A DNA stretch of 64,000 nt. Origin: Amia ocellicauda (Eukaryota; Chordata; Actinopteri; Amiiformes; Amiidae). Of the stretch, positions 12,001 to 25,732 are shown one piece after another. How positions within the stretch are numbered: the first letter of the stretch is position 1; every line of letters starts with the position of its first letter. The notes beneath the pieces were generated by a model. It was not told the DNA's origin and ran no database searches. It saw only the letters and a list, made by a program, of their open reading frames with translations. The stretch spans positions 9,720,001 through 9,784,000 of the forward strand of contig NC_089858.1 in NCBI RefSeq assembly GCF_036373705.1. The letters run 5' to 3'. Both the position numbers and the translations under genes were made by a program.

Positions 12001-15000
12001 TTAAGGAGAGAAGTAAACAATTTTTGTGCAATGTTTTCTGTACATTTTTTGTGCTTTAATTTGGTGCCAAAATGCCACGAAGGCTGTTCATTGTAATTTT
12101 CTCGAAGTTTATTATCATATTGCCAAAAAGACTGTACTGAACTTTATTTCCCTCCCTTTTTATATAAATAAAGGGCTTGCTTGGCAGGTGACCAGTCTGC
12201 CAATCCAGCTTGGTTATTTCTGGGTTGTTAAAGTTCAAGACTAAAGATCCAGCTTGCAACACACAAATGGTTACCCTGTGCTATAAATGGATGCATGATC
12301 CTATGGTGTTTTTTAAGCTCAAGAGTATTTCAGTTCAGTTTGGCTGGTTATGTGAAAATTGTGGTATTCTCATTTTTATTTATAGAAACTTATGCTTGTT
12401 TGAAAATTTTATTTTACAATTTTTCATGCATTTGGTTTTAATTTTTCTAGATGTTATGTCCTCCTGTACTGCATAATAAAACTGAATATTCAGCAAATAA
12501 TAATGAGCAACCACTACCCTGTGCATACAGCTGTTTAAGTGTTATGTACATTAAACCATATTTAGCATTTTTCACCAGATACAAAACTAGTTTAATGTAA
12601 ATTATTTTTTAAATCAAAATCAAAAAAATGTATTTTTAATTGAGCTTAGTTTTAATTTAATTAGTCTTTATTTTTAAAACATTTGCATTGAATACAACTG
12701 CTCAGACAATCATTAAAAATGTCATTCTCTATTTGATTGTAAAAATGTAATAGTTCGTTTAACATTCAAGGCAGCAGTGTGGAGTAGTGCTGTGGACTCC
12801 TGAGTGGAGTGTCATGGTTCCCAGATAGGGGGATACTGTTGTACACTTGAGCAAGGTACTGTACTCCACTGTATCAATGGGTAATTGTTTGTAAAAAATA
12901 ATTCTATATTGTAACATTTGTTAAGAAATGTAATTACACTTCATGCTAGTAGATTAACCCAGCAAGACACGTATGGCAAATATATATTTGGCAAATAGGC
13001 TTAATACATTTTCAAAGCTGTTAAATGAGTTCATGTGATTAAAATGAATACCTTACTCTATTTTTTCTTCTAGCAATGCGAATAGTTGATATTACATATG
13101 ATTTATACACACACAAAATAGCTCATGGGTTCTTTGTCTTCCACTGTGAACACCTTTTTCCATGGCTCAAGCTAAGAGTGTTTACTCGGAATCACGGCCC
13201 TGTGTGAAGTGCTTTGTCAGACAGAAAAGGAAAGGTTAATCTTGGGATTAGAATGGAGCTCTGGTGAACAAATGGAGGGAGGTGGCAGTTGTGATTAGAA
13301 GCTACACCATTTCTGCTGGAATTTACTTTGAGAATAACAATATTAAAATGTTTAAGCAATATTAATTCTGTGTCTTGGTAGATCTAGCTTGTATTACATA
13401 AAAAAACTTAATTTTAGTTAAATACATAGGCCTATATTAAATTATTAGCAGGCTTACAATTTGTAGGTTTGCGTTGTAACCTACAATGCAGAGAAAAGGG
13501 ATTTCCCCATCTGTTTGCCTCTGCATAGCCCATTGTTACTGGGCATAATGAATGCTTGCCAGGGGAATTGATAAAGTCTGTGACACCAGCAGGCAGCCAA
13601 GCAAGGAACAAAGCCATACTAGTGTCCAAAAACAGTAAGTAGATGATGCCTCCTGATTGCAATCTGGGTCCAGTTCTGTAGCTTGGACCTAAACATTACA
13701 AAGACCGCCTACAGGGAATAAATCATTCAGCTGGTGTACTGTGGTCACCACTTGGGATTTTATGGTCATTAGGAATACTGCAGTGTTCAGCAGTGTCCCC
13801 ACAATGTCCAGGCTTCTCTGAACAATTTAATATTTTACATCCTTTACATCTTGAGGATGGACGTCATGTTCCATTAACATGTCTGGCGAAACCTAACATT
13901 AAGAGGGGGGTGTCTGTGCTTAAAGGCTTTGTTTCAACACTTAACTGCAGCTTCGTATTAAGATCATTAAAGCATGCAGTGATAAATGCGCAATGATTTA
14001 TTTTTGAGCTTGTGGATTGTACTGATAGAGAACATTATCTGTTTTAACCCTTCATTTGTGCACGTTTTATGTGGAGGGTGCTTACTTGAGTTTACTTTAC
14101 AACCTTGTAATTCCTAGCACAGGAAGTACGATATATATATTTTACCTGCCCATGGAGAAGAAGCTTAAACCGTTCATTTTATCAAAAGGAAAAGTCAGTC
14201 AGCCACCGTCTTAGTTTGGAGGATTCCAACAAAACATTTAATTAAATTAATATGTATAATTGGACCTGATGGAGTCATGACCTCGACTGTTAAAAATAAA
14301 CTGTGCCTGCTGTGAAGATTTGGGTCCCTAGAGTTGAGAAGGCAGAGGCACACTTTCTGTGAGGCTTACAAATTGGGTATTTCCACCTCCAATATATTGT
14401 AGTGAGGTGAACAGTATGTCATTTGGACAAGGATAATTAAAGAACAAAAAAATATTTGTTATTGTTCTCAGAGATTAATCCCAGTGATTTATACTGTCCA
14501 TACCAAATAATTAATGGATTAAAAAATATATATTGCTCAGGAGGAGTGGTGGTGAAGAGTCCAGCGTTGCACAGGGCTCTGCAGCTCATTAAGCATTCTG
14601 CACCAGAATAAGATTAAGTAACATCCATAAGCTTCTCCTGTTTATTTCATTACTTGGGTCACTGAGGGCCCTTCCTGACTCCTAATGTACTTCTCTGGGT
14701 TCATTAATGATAATGGTTGATTACTAAATTGTATACTAGGCCCTACAATAAGATTGCTCCCAAAGAGGTCTAACCAGAGACCAAGGATACAGAGGAAAAG
14801 GAGTTCTCCTGTAACGCAGTTCTGTGAAAAGTGTGCAGCTCTTGTTTGTTGGCTGGCCGCCCTCAGAGAGGATCTGTGCTGTGGGGGATTTATGGTCCTG
14901 CATCACTAGGTGTGGCTGGCCAGTGTGCTGCAGTGGAGTAGGCAGAATTGCACGAGTCGTCTTAATAGCTACCGAAGGGGAAAGGAGAGAGATTAACACA

Positions 15001-18000
15001 GTTAGCAATAGTAACTTAGATCATTGCCATTAATCAAATGCAGAAATTAAGTTTTAAGGACTGCATGGTTTAGAATTTTAACATTATAATTTGGGCCAAT
15101 AATTTACTTTCCACATGTACAGATCCGTGTTTTGAGACTCTCAAAGTTTTAGCTCAGGATACGGTACCAGTTAACTATTGTTTTTAATACCAATAAAACA
15201 ATTGCTAATTTTTTTTAAATCTATTGTTTGGGAGAGAGCTACTGTGGCTGGGCATAGTTTCTCTGTACCTGTGGACCAACAACTCCCAAGTTGTCAGTGC
15301 GATTGAGCTCAGAGAAGCCGGATGCCTGGGAAATTGAGACCTCCAGTCGTCAATGAGACGAAACCCTGTACATGACAATACATTCAAGTCAGCCTGTACC
15401 TTCTCAATTCTAGCACCGGAGAAACACTATCCTCCCTGACCTGTATTGATTACAAGTTACTGCTTTGGAAAAACATTTGTTATTCCTATAAAGTTCTGTG
15501 TGATCCATATACACGTCCAATTACAATGTAGAGCAGTGTTGCACAAAAATGTATCTAATGGTGTCAGTGAGACCCCTTTTTCTCGTGGCGGTTTTATTAT
15601 CTGCTCTGAAACCCTTTTCTTGGGAGCACAGTCAGTATCTTCGCAAACAGGCCTTCTGCAGCTGCTACTATCATAAGTCTTAATACTCACAATTCTGCAT
15701 GACATCTTACAATCCTGAGCAATTATCATAAAAGGCTAATTGCTTTCCTCTGTAAAATAATTTTTGTATATTATTTTTTGCATAATAGACACATGCACAT
15801 AACAAGAACAACTTTCAGTGAACTGGATATCTAAAATAGACCTAAAATCACTCAAGGGAACCAGATCCTGTAGAGCTTTTGAAAATCATTCCAAACCCGA
15901 GGAGCATTTAAATGATAAACTTTCATGTTAAAATCAGTAAAAGGAAATGGTATCAGAACTTGCTGATAAACACAGTAAATGTAATTTCCCCTCCCCACTT
16001 GCTCTCCAATTTGATGACCGCTGAAATGTTATTGCCGATGTGTGCCACTTTATCCTTAGTAGATAACCCTTCCCTGTCATATGAAGCCTGTTGAAATGCA
16101 TTTCTTCGTACTCATGGCCAGCTTGTTTCTGCCTTCCAGACCACATCCCAGAAGATCTGCGAGACCCCTTCTACACAGACCAGTACGACCAGGAGCACAT
16201 CAAGCCGCCAGTGATCAAGCTGCTGCTCTCCAGTGAGCTGTACTGCCGTGTGTGCAGCCTCATCCTCAAAGGGGATCAGGTGGCCGCTCTGCAGGGGCAC
16301 CAGTCTGTCATCCAGGCCCTGTCTCGGAAGGGAATCTACGTCATGGAGAGTGACGACACCCCCGTGTCAGAGTCTGATCTCAGCTGCGCCCCCATCAAGA
16401 TGGTGAGTGAGGGGGGGCCAGCAGCCTGGCTGCCGTTGTGCTACAAGCTGCTTTGGTGTCGCATCCAACTGTATTATCAAAGGCTGCAGCAAGCATTTTT
16501 TCTATGAAGGGCTTTGACTTCTGCAATTGTTACAACAGCTGTAGAAGATTATTAAGGTTTGTTAGTGATTAAATGGGCGAGGCTTATTAGTATAGAAGGC
16601 AAAAGAAAGACACACTTCCTATAATTTGTTTTTTGTTGAGTTTCCTTTTTAAGCATTCTATGAATTGAAACATGACCAATATTCCTCCCCTTGTAAGATA
16701 TAGATTTATTTATTGTTCCCTTTTTAAAACTTTGTTGATCTTGTTAAGTAATATAATGTTTTGGCAAACTGTATTAAGGGTTTGGATCTGTGTTGCAATG
16801 TGTTATGAGAATTTGGTATTATATATGGCCTGTGTTAGAGGTGATCAGTTTGAATGTAAAGACTGGTCTCTTTAAGGGAAAAAACAAAAAATGGTTCAGT
16901 GCTGCTATCAGGATATTTTTGCTAATGGGATTCTTCCTGCATTTGATTACTTATCTAATTCATAATGTCGTTGGTGAATAAGCTCCATTGTACAGTATTT
17001 GGAGCCATCACGTGTTTACCTTCCTCTTATTTTTTTTTTTTTTCGAATGGATTATATGTCTACTTATGTAGAAAAAACAAAACGCAAAAGAGTGTTCAGT
17101 GGGCTGTATGAGAAATGCAGGAAAGGTCATTGCATTGGGTCTTCAAAAGTAAGGCCTAAAGGTCTTTGACAATGGCAGGGTGGTTGAGTTAATTTATAGA
17201 TGGTAGTGGTTGTTCTGTTGTCACCACCTGTATGCCAGGCTGAGACTGTTAGAAGGATGCAACCACACCTTTGCTAGCATCTTCTGGAGAAATACAAACA
17301 ATACATGGTTTGATATTTAATTAGTTTTTTAATGTTAGGCACTTTGTATGATCTGTACATGGAAATGAGCAATCAGGGCTTTCGTGCATGCAGAAGTAGT
17401 GTGCTGTCTTGTTCCTTTATTTGGTAGTGTAACTTCCCATTTTGGGCCCTAGTTCCAGTCAGTCAGACTGGGTAAGGCAAGCAGATGCAATGCACAGGAG
17501 AGGAGTGCTGCAGGGTGGTGAGGTCAGTGCCTGGGGAGGGGTGGCTGGGAGATTAGGAATTGGGAGCTCCATGTAGTGTTGGCAGCTGGAGTTCAGGCAC
17601 ACAAGGTTTGGCCATTCCGACAATAGCTGATTATTCCCTGGTACGATCCTCTGTGGCACTCCTGAAGAGGAGTCAAAATTTTCAAGCACAGAAAACATGC
17701 ATCCAAATTAGATTTTTAGGTTCAGTTTTATTGCAGAACAAAAGCTTTTGGGATTTTGTGTGTGAGTTGTATAACATTTAAACAAACAATATTTCTGTGA
17801 AAAATGTCCTATAGTCATAATTTTCAAGTATCTTAATCTGAAACTCATGATCCAATGAACTTGCTACTCAGGATGCATAATATCTTCAGCCTCCTGTGCC
17901 ATGATTTGACCAGATGGGCAGATTTATCCCAGCCCTGGATTTGCTCAGAGCACATTGACCCCCTAGCTGGTGCATTCAAGGATTCAACAGGGTTTTTCTG

Positions 18001-21000
18001 CCCTCCTTTGGCCCCTGTGTAGTTTTTATATGCCCCCCATTTGCCACAGAAAACGCATTGCACTTGGCTAGTTGCCCTGCTGACCTTGCCTATTGTCCAG
18101 TATTATTAAATTAATGTTTTAAGGGGGCTCAGCTTTGTTTTATTTTGATTATTTATATATTTTTGAAAAGGAGCCCATAGTCATGAACCCTCCAAATTCA
18201 TGCAAATTCATTCATTAAAAAAAAAAAAAAAAAAAAAAAAGAAATGCTCTAGGATTTAAGCAATATAAAATGTTGGCTATGAGGTGGTGGTGTTACACGT
18301 TGTTTATGCCGAAAACTAGTCTCTGTAGAGCATGTGATGGTATTGACATTTTTTGGGGTAAAAGTAGGTCAGGAGACACTGGGGTTCAGACATGATCATT
18401 TTAGCAAAGGGAAGTAATTGTTGAGACCTGAACAGGTTTACAGGGATTTCTTCTTATTCAAAATGTCTCCTTAAATAGACTTTCAGAGAATACTGTTGGC
18501 AGAGAGGTTTCCCCTTTACTGAAACATCAGAGGAAATTGTGCTTGCTCGGTGCATCTGAATTACCTCACCTTGAGCCAGCTGCTGCTATGGAAACAAATA
18601 TTGACGTACTGCTCTCTCGCTCACACTAAAGTTATCCTACTGGCAGGCTTATTCTGTTTACAGGGACATATTATGGTACTGCCACTGTAGTGTGCATAAG
18701 CAGAAGCATAAGCAGAATCATACCAAGTCACAAATCCTTTTAAATGTGTAGTAAATGTTCCAAAATACTAAGCATACTCTAGGTGACGAGGGTATTAACA
18801 CAGGAATGACTTGCTTGGTTTCCATAGTAACTGTATAGCTCCGACAGCTGTGGGGCTTTCTATAAATCTCATACCTGCAATGATAAGAACTTGTCTGCAT
18901 AGTATTGGAAGGAAACTGAAAAATGTGATGGAGAATTAATTGTAAAAATGGCACCTTTTGCTCAGAGTTTGCTCAGCATGTTCCCTAACAAGGAAGGAAA
19001 GCAATATGAACACATAATTCTTAGCAACCATACTGCAATAAAAAAATGTGTATGACACGAATCTGATGACATAAGCTCACTAATATAGGCCTGTGTTTAA
19101 ACATGCCATTTTCCATTCATTTAGATGTTGCTTGTATTGGTATTATCTACACCTAAAAACAAATCGGGTCTAATTGTACTCTCTGTGTAAGGCTTTTATT
19201 TTTGGTTGCTGTGGCTCTAATCCAAGGTTGAGATCTTTGCATGTGTCATTTTCAGCTGACTGCTAAGCTACCCTGCAGACAGACTTATTAGGATTGTTCA
19301 ATGCCTTGTAATATATATATAAAAATAAAATAAAATAAAAAAATGTGCTCAGCTTTCCTAAGGAGTCTTGCCCAAGATATTTTGATTCCAGTCAGCTGGT
19401 CATGCAGTATTGCAGATGATAAAAACATGGAGATAAGATGGGGCTGTTTTTGCCAACGTTTTCTGTCTTGACTTTAACATTCGTTCCCTTTAAAGAATCG
19501 AGAGATTGATCTTTTGCAGCTGGCTTTTTCAGCATGTCGGATGTGCATATGCACAACACGCGTTGTGCTAAATGTTATTCCTTGGAATATTGTATATTTT
19601 TTCTTCTCTTTTACGCTTTTCTTCAGTAATGGAAGCTGTAATGCTTCTGCTAGATTTTTTAAACATTTTTTTTTTTTTTTTTTTTAGACCAGGGGAAGAC
19701 ATGGGGGGATTGGGAGCTTCTTATACAAAAATTAAAATCTTTGTAAGAGCAAGAATGAGAAATGTTGTCCTTAAGCCTGTTTTTTTTTTTTTTTTTTTTT
19801 ACTGATGACTGATGACTGGTGTCCCCATTGTCTTGCTTTTGTTACCTACATGAGTGGCCTAGAGCCTGCTAATCAACGGAGACCTTGTGATGCAAGAACT
19901 TCACTCTTGGCTCTCCCCTCCTCTTATTGACCTGACTTTTGATTCCTTCCAGTATAAACCATGAATCTCAAAATCATTGAAATGTTTCACTGCCCTTTAA
20001 TCCTATACTCTCACTCTGGGCCCTGTTATCAAACAATGTTATGTTAAAGACACCTGTATAATGCCGAATAATTCGCCAGTGGTCAATAAATAGTCATTTG
20101 GTACTCCTGTAGTTGTCAGGTAGTCTGTACGTGGCAAAGGAGGAAAACTGGTGTTATTTGAAAACACTCTGGGATTAAAGAGCAGTTTATTCTGCTCTTG
20201 ACTAATCACAGTCTGTCCCGTAGTCCGAAGATGGGATTACATCACCTAAGAGGGTTGTACATGTGGAATGGGCCAGTGCTATTTAAGTTGGGTGGCAAGC
20301 GGCCCTTCTCTTCTAGCTCCATTGTGCGAACTGCTGCGCACTGGATCCTGTTACACCAGACAGATTTCTTAAAAATAAATAAATAAATAAATAAATAAAA
20401 AAAAATCTCCCTAAATGTAATTGCTTAAGTGTTTTATCAACGACCTCCAGAGTAAGGGTACTGTCAGATTTGAAACCTAATATTAATGGCTCATATGGAA
20501 AAATTTACTAAACATGGGAAATTGGTGGGTTCAAAACGGAAGAGGTTTAGGGTCAGGGTAAGTTTACATGCGCTCTATCCCTTGGTATTTGTTTTGCCGT
20601 CTCTGTCTTTGTTCCTTTTCTTTTGATTCCAAATAGTAAATTATGATTGTTTGTAGTTTTCTGCTGAAGTGTCTTTGAGCATGCAGCTGTAGGCAAGCTA
20701 TTACAAAATGTATACTACTTCTTAATGAATGTGTAAGTCCTACTGGAGGATATATTTGTTTTTATTTACATTATTCAATGCATTTGTAGGCACTATAATC
20801 CTGAAGTGTTTCCTCGGTTTCCTTCGTTTTAAACAGTCTAATGAGACTAGTTTATCCCATTCTTTTCATTTTTTTTTTTTAACCTGTTTTTTTGTTTCTG
20901 TCAACAGAGTACACACATGCCAATGATCGATGCCCTAATGATGGCCTACACAGTGGAAATGATCAGCATTGAGAAAGTAGTGGCCAGTGTGAAACGATTC

Positions 21001-24000
21001 TCCACATTTAGTGCCTCTAAGGAGCTTCCTTTTGACCTGGAGGATGCAATGGTCTTTTGGATAAATAAGGTAAGGACTTTAATTGCGGATGATTCAGTGA
21101 CTAAAGAGTAATAGCAGATGGAGGTTGAAGATGTCTGTTTGTGTGTGTGTGTGTGTGTATATATATATGTATATATATATAATATGAAGAGAAAAAACAA
21201 TATTGAAAACAAAGGTTGAATAAAAATTGATAACTTGATAAACTGATACAAAAATGTATCTGATATGTAAGGGGTAGGGAGAGCGAATATATTTGCATAT
21301 ACCATAATGACTTAGTCTTGTTAAGTATAGGATTTGCAGTATATATACAATTCATGTAATGTCTGGCAGGGTTTACAGTACCACTACCCAGCCACCTTGA
21401 GCTTATCTCTGGCCTCAGGCACCATTTATTTCATAACCGTCTCTTTGCTGAAAAGCACACCTCACACTGCTGCCCCATATGCCAAGTTGGCTTCTGGGGT
21501 TTAAATATTTTGTCACTCTTGGCTGCTAAGGTTTGTACCTTTTATACAAGTAAATATCTTTGCTGCTTTAAAGACTGGGTGATTCAGCAATTTAGGCAGT
21601 GTCTAATTACGTATTTATTAATGATGCATTAGAGCTGGAATAACGTATATATAGTCTACCCCTGGAGATGAAGCTGTGATTTGTTAGCCTTTCACTGCAT
21701 TTCACTTTCTGCGCTGCACTTTCTCTGTCCGACACTCTGATGTCAAACGGTCTGGTAATGACCTTTCTTCATAATGGCATTATTTACACACTATTAAATA
21801 GCTAACTGAGACATTTACTGACTAGGACATTCTTCATTTGAATTTTGTCTGGACAGCAAACACCGTCCTGTAAGAACTCAGATGTACAAGATGAGTTTTT
21901 AATGTTGTGATTATTACTTTGTTTTTTCAGTATTTCGATTTTGGCATCTCTGTGATATTACACTGACCACAGTCTAATGATTTTTTCAAAGAGGTAATGG
22001 TTTGTGTGCGCCAAGTGTTTTGCAAGGACAAGGACAAGCTTCCCTCTGCAGCCAGTAGTGCATTAGAAAAGGAAGTTAGGTTGATGGACTGCATAGTCCC
22101 TTTAATGGGTAATCTGAAGAGCCATTTGCATGCAGTGGAAAGACTATCAGCAATCTGTTACTGTTATTTAGGGTGTGGTGAGAGAGGATGTAATTCCAAA
22201 AACTTTTCATGTGAAGTCTGATTACAAGATAGTCATCTGTCAATCGGAACCCAGAACCTAGTAGTAAGTTGAAGATTGAATGAAAGCTTTATGTACCTGA
22301 TTGAAAACATGTATAGAAATGTCCCCCTCTCCTTGATTGATAAGCTGAAGTGCATTGCATTATTGATTTCATGTTTTAGGTCAACCTAAAAATGAGAGAG
22401 ATCACAGAGAAGGAGCTTAAAGTGAAACAACAGCTGCTAGAGTCTCCAAGTCATCAAAAGGTAATGGAGAATAATTGAAAATATATCTGTGGCCGAGATA
22501 CTTATTTTGTGTTCAACAGCAAAGGGTTTTCTGTCCTGGCTCAATTCCACCTGTGTGTGGATCTTCAGATTTTTTTTTGTTTGTTTTTGTTTTAGGTTTA
22601 AGTTTTCAGTTACGCATATTTTTCCTCACAGGACAATATTCGATTTTAACTTTATAAATCTTGTGTTGGTATACTTGATTTTTCGGTGGATTGCTGCATT
22701 GTTTAAATTATATTGAAATGTATTTTATTTAATAAAAGTCTGACTATTTTGGAGTATACAGCCTGGAGACTGTACTGTACTCTCAGAATTGTATTTCCAT
22801 GGCCATCCTTAAAGTCAATCTACTATCAGTCAAGTGTGTTTTATCCCATGTAACTTTCCTTATATTTCCTAATAATGTTTAATCTTGCTAGAGAGATCCT
22901 TTGAGTAGCATGTGACCCCGTATATTTTTCTTTTGTATGGTTATTAACCTATTCATTACATGCATGTATATTACTGTAGATTCCTAACTGAAAATCCATT
23001 TAAAGTGGAGTGCAATGGATTTTTCCTGTTGAATGATTGTGTGATTAACCCTTTGGGTCCCTACTCAAACCCTGATCTAGTAGTTTTGATCCCATTGACT
23101 TGCATCTGACTCTCTCTGCTGCTTTTCCTGTTTGTTTCCTTTTCCTAACTCCTACCCTGCTACTTGGATAGTCTCCTTCCAAATGGTATTGGAAACTAGT
23201 ACCTGTAAGTTGACTGCTAGCTCTTTTCACTCTGTCAAAAGGCATTTCCTACCACTGGGCTGTTTGTCTCTCAATGTATGCCTGCTGCCTGCAGCAATAG
23301 AAATTTGTGTGCTGATAAAATGGAGGATTTGGCTGGTTTCCAGATTATTTGTTTTAGAGGTCTGTCCTTCCTATGCACTTCTGATAAAACCACACTGCTT
23401 CAGAATGGCCTTTAGTTACTATGCAAACTTTCTGACTAGATGGCCAATCAGTTCTAATTTAAACACACAGTTCTTTTGTATTATTCTATAAAGAATAGCT
23501 CAATACTGTCAACTTACTTATTGGCAGATGACGGAGCATAATTTTCCCTTGCTCTTCAGCTTGGCTTTTAATTCGGACACTAATATCCTAACTGAGAATG
23601 TTTTATCACTTTCCTGCTAAATTATTTCCAGTGGAATATTGTGTGGGTGTTCAAGAATATGAACATCATAATGCATGCTTTCATTGAGAGCGAATGACAT
23701 GCCTTGAAGAACTTGAGTAGAACACAGTCTCTGTGAACCTCATTTTCACAAACCCCCCCCACCCCCCTTCCCCAAGATTTATTTCACGCTGAAATACTGA
23801 CACTTGCCTCTGTCTCGTCTCAGCCTCACCATATCTTTTGTGTTTGTTAGCCTGATCGTATGCATGCCTTAGCTCATTGCATGTTGGAGCCATTGGAATA
23901 TTCTCATGTGGTACAGTATACTTTATATTTGCTGTACTGGTAAAAAGAAATAATATAGATGCTGTAATATTGATCTTAGAAGATGCTTTGTGTTGCAAAT

Positions 24001-25680
24001 AGAATCCTTAACCTTAAAGCTTCTCCTTTAAAAAGCAGCTTTATAGTATTTAAAGCTCCTTTTCAAGTTTTTAAAAATGGTTTGAGTAAAATGGTAGAAT
24101 GTGCTGCATCGGGCTGTGATTGTAGTTAATTGTACAATCAGCTGTTGCAGATCTATATCATGAGAGGTCTGTGTGCTGCAGTAAAGTGTCCCTTATAAGC
24201 CAACACTACAATCTTTCTTGTTTGTCACAGGGAGCACCAAGGCCAAATAATTGATGCAGAAAATGTTGCATTACAAAACGAAGTCTCTGCAAACCATTTA
24301 TTTTTTGGCACCTTTGTAATCTGTTAAGATATAGCCTAGCAAAATTATCATACCAAACAAAAATGAGAAAAGGAGGTACTCTTATACAAGCGAATCATCT
24401 ATATATACTGAGAAGCTGCACCAGAATGCTTTCATTCACACGCTTGCTTTGCGCATTATATACTTTATATGCATCTGTTTCAGGCCAGCCATAACACAGC
24501 GTTCATTTTAACCCTTTGACTTCATCCCGTCTGCTGACTTGAAGCTGATCCTTTTAGCACTGGTGATAATTAGTCAACCCTCAGCACTCAGGCTTAAGAA
24601 ACCGCACGCCACGTTGTGCAGGTGGTCTTCGACATGAAGTGGTTCCCTTAAGACCTCAGGAAGCGGGCTGTCTCATAGTGTCATTTCATAAACCAAACCC
24701 CACATGCTGCTGGGTAGCTGTAGATTCCTCATGTTTTCTTCGTATGAGAGTACATGTAGATCTGGAACCTCATGATATGTACCTTGTCGTTTTCTTCTGT
24801 AGGTGCGTTATCGAAGGGACCATCTGTCTGGGAGGCAGCTGCCGTTCTTCCCTTTGCTGGAGGACCTGATGAAGGATGTTTGTGATGGTGCGGCGCTCCT
24901 GGCTGTGATACACTACTACTGCCCTGAACTCATGAAACTTGAAGGTGTGCTTGTCAGTATGGTTTCTTTAAAAGAAATACCAAATCTTGAGGTCAGATTG
25001 TGACCTTTGACATTAAAAATATTTATTTGTGGGTTATATAACAGCAAGATGGAAGCTTGGCGTAAATATCAGTGCCAAACAGCTGTTTGTCATCTTGGCT
25101 TGGGTTTGCATGCAATTCATAGGAAAATGTCACACTAACTCTGTCAACCTTTATTTTGTTATTTTGTCAGATATCTGTTTAAAAGAGGTGACCTCTATTG
25201 CTGATAGTTTATACAATATACAACTGCTGAAGGAGTTTGCCAACGAGTATCTGAACAAAGGGTTTTATCTGACTACAGAAGACATGCTGTATGCACCTTT
25301 AGTGCTAAAGGTAAGGGGAAACCATGAATTTCCATATCACATTATTGATATGACTTTATCATATCTTGCTTATGTTTTTATTAACTAACATTCTATTCTT
25401 TTACATTGTAGCACAATGTAATGGTGTTCATAGCCGAATTGTTCTGGTGGTTTGAGATTGTCAAGCCTGACTTTGTGCAACCACGGGACTTTCAAGAAAT
25501 TAAAGATGGTAAGAAATATCCAAGTGAGCACTTTTTGCCTTTATTAAACTGATTATAATGACACAATGATTGCCCTGAACGATCATTTCAGGTGTGCTGA
25601 ATTTTTCATGATTCTTAATAGTTTAGAAGCATCCAAACTAACCTGTATAACCAGTTTCAGGTGTGGCGGCAGTAAACAGG

Positions 25681-25732
<52 letters not shown>

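Larger units (their letters stand above)
1795..16139 (+). other. camsap1: camsap1 intron 1 (14.3 kb)
   Basis: AT-rich intron with no supportable gene. It holds a Tc1-like relic (2693-3588), a CA microsatellite (9018-9089) followed by a degenerate minisatellite (9105-9440), and a SINE-like copy (12770-12935). A somewhat GC-richer block of unknown origin lies at about 15225-15365. Short ORFs here are chance. Confidence 0.8.

Noticed and set aside
18217-18240. A24 run as the tail of a processed pseudogene
   Set aside because: No gene-like sequence or target duplication was found upstream of it.
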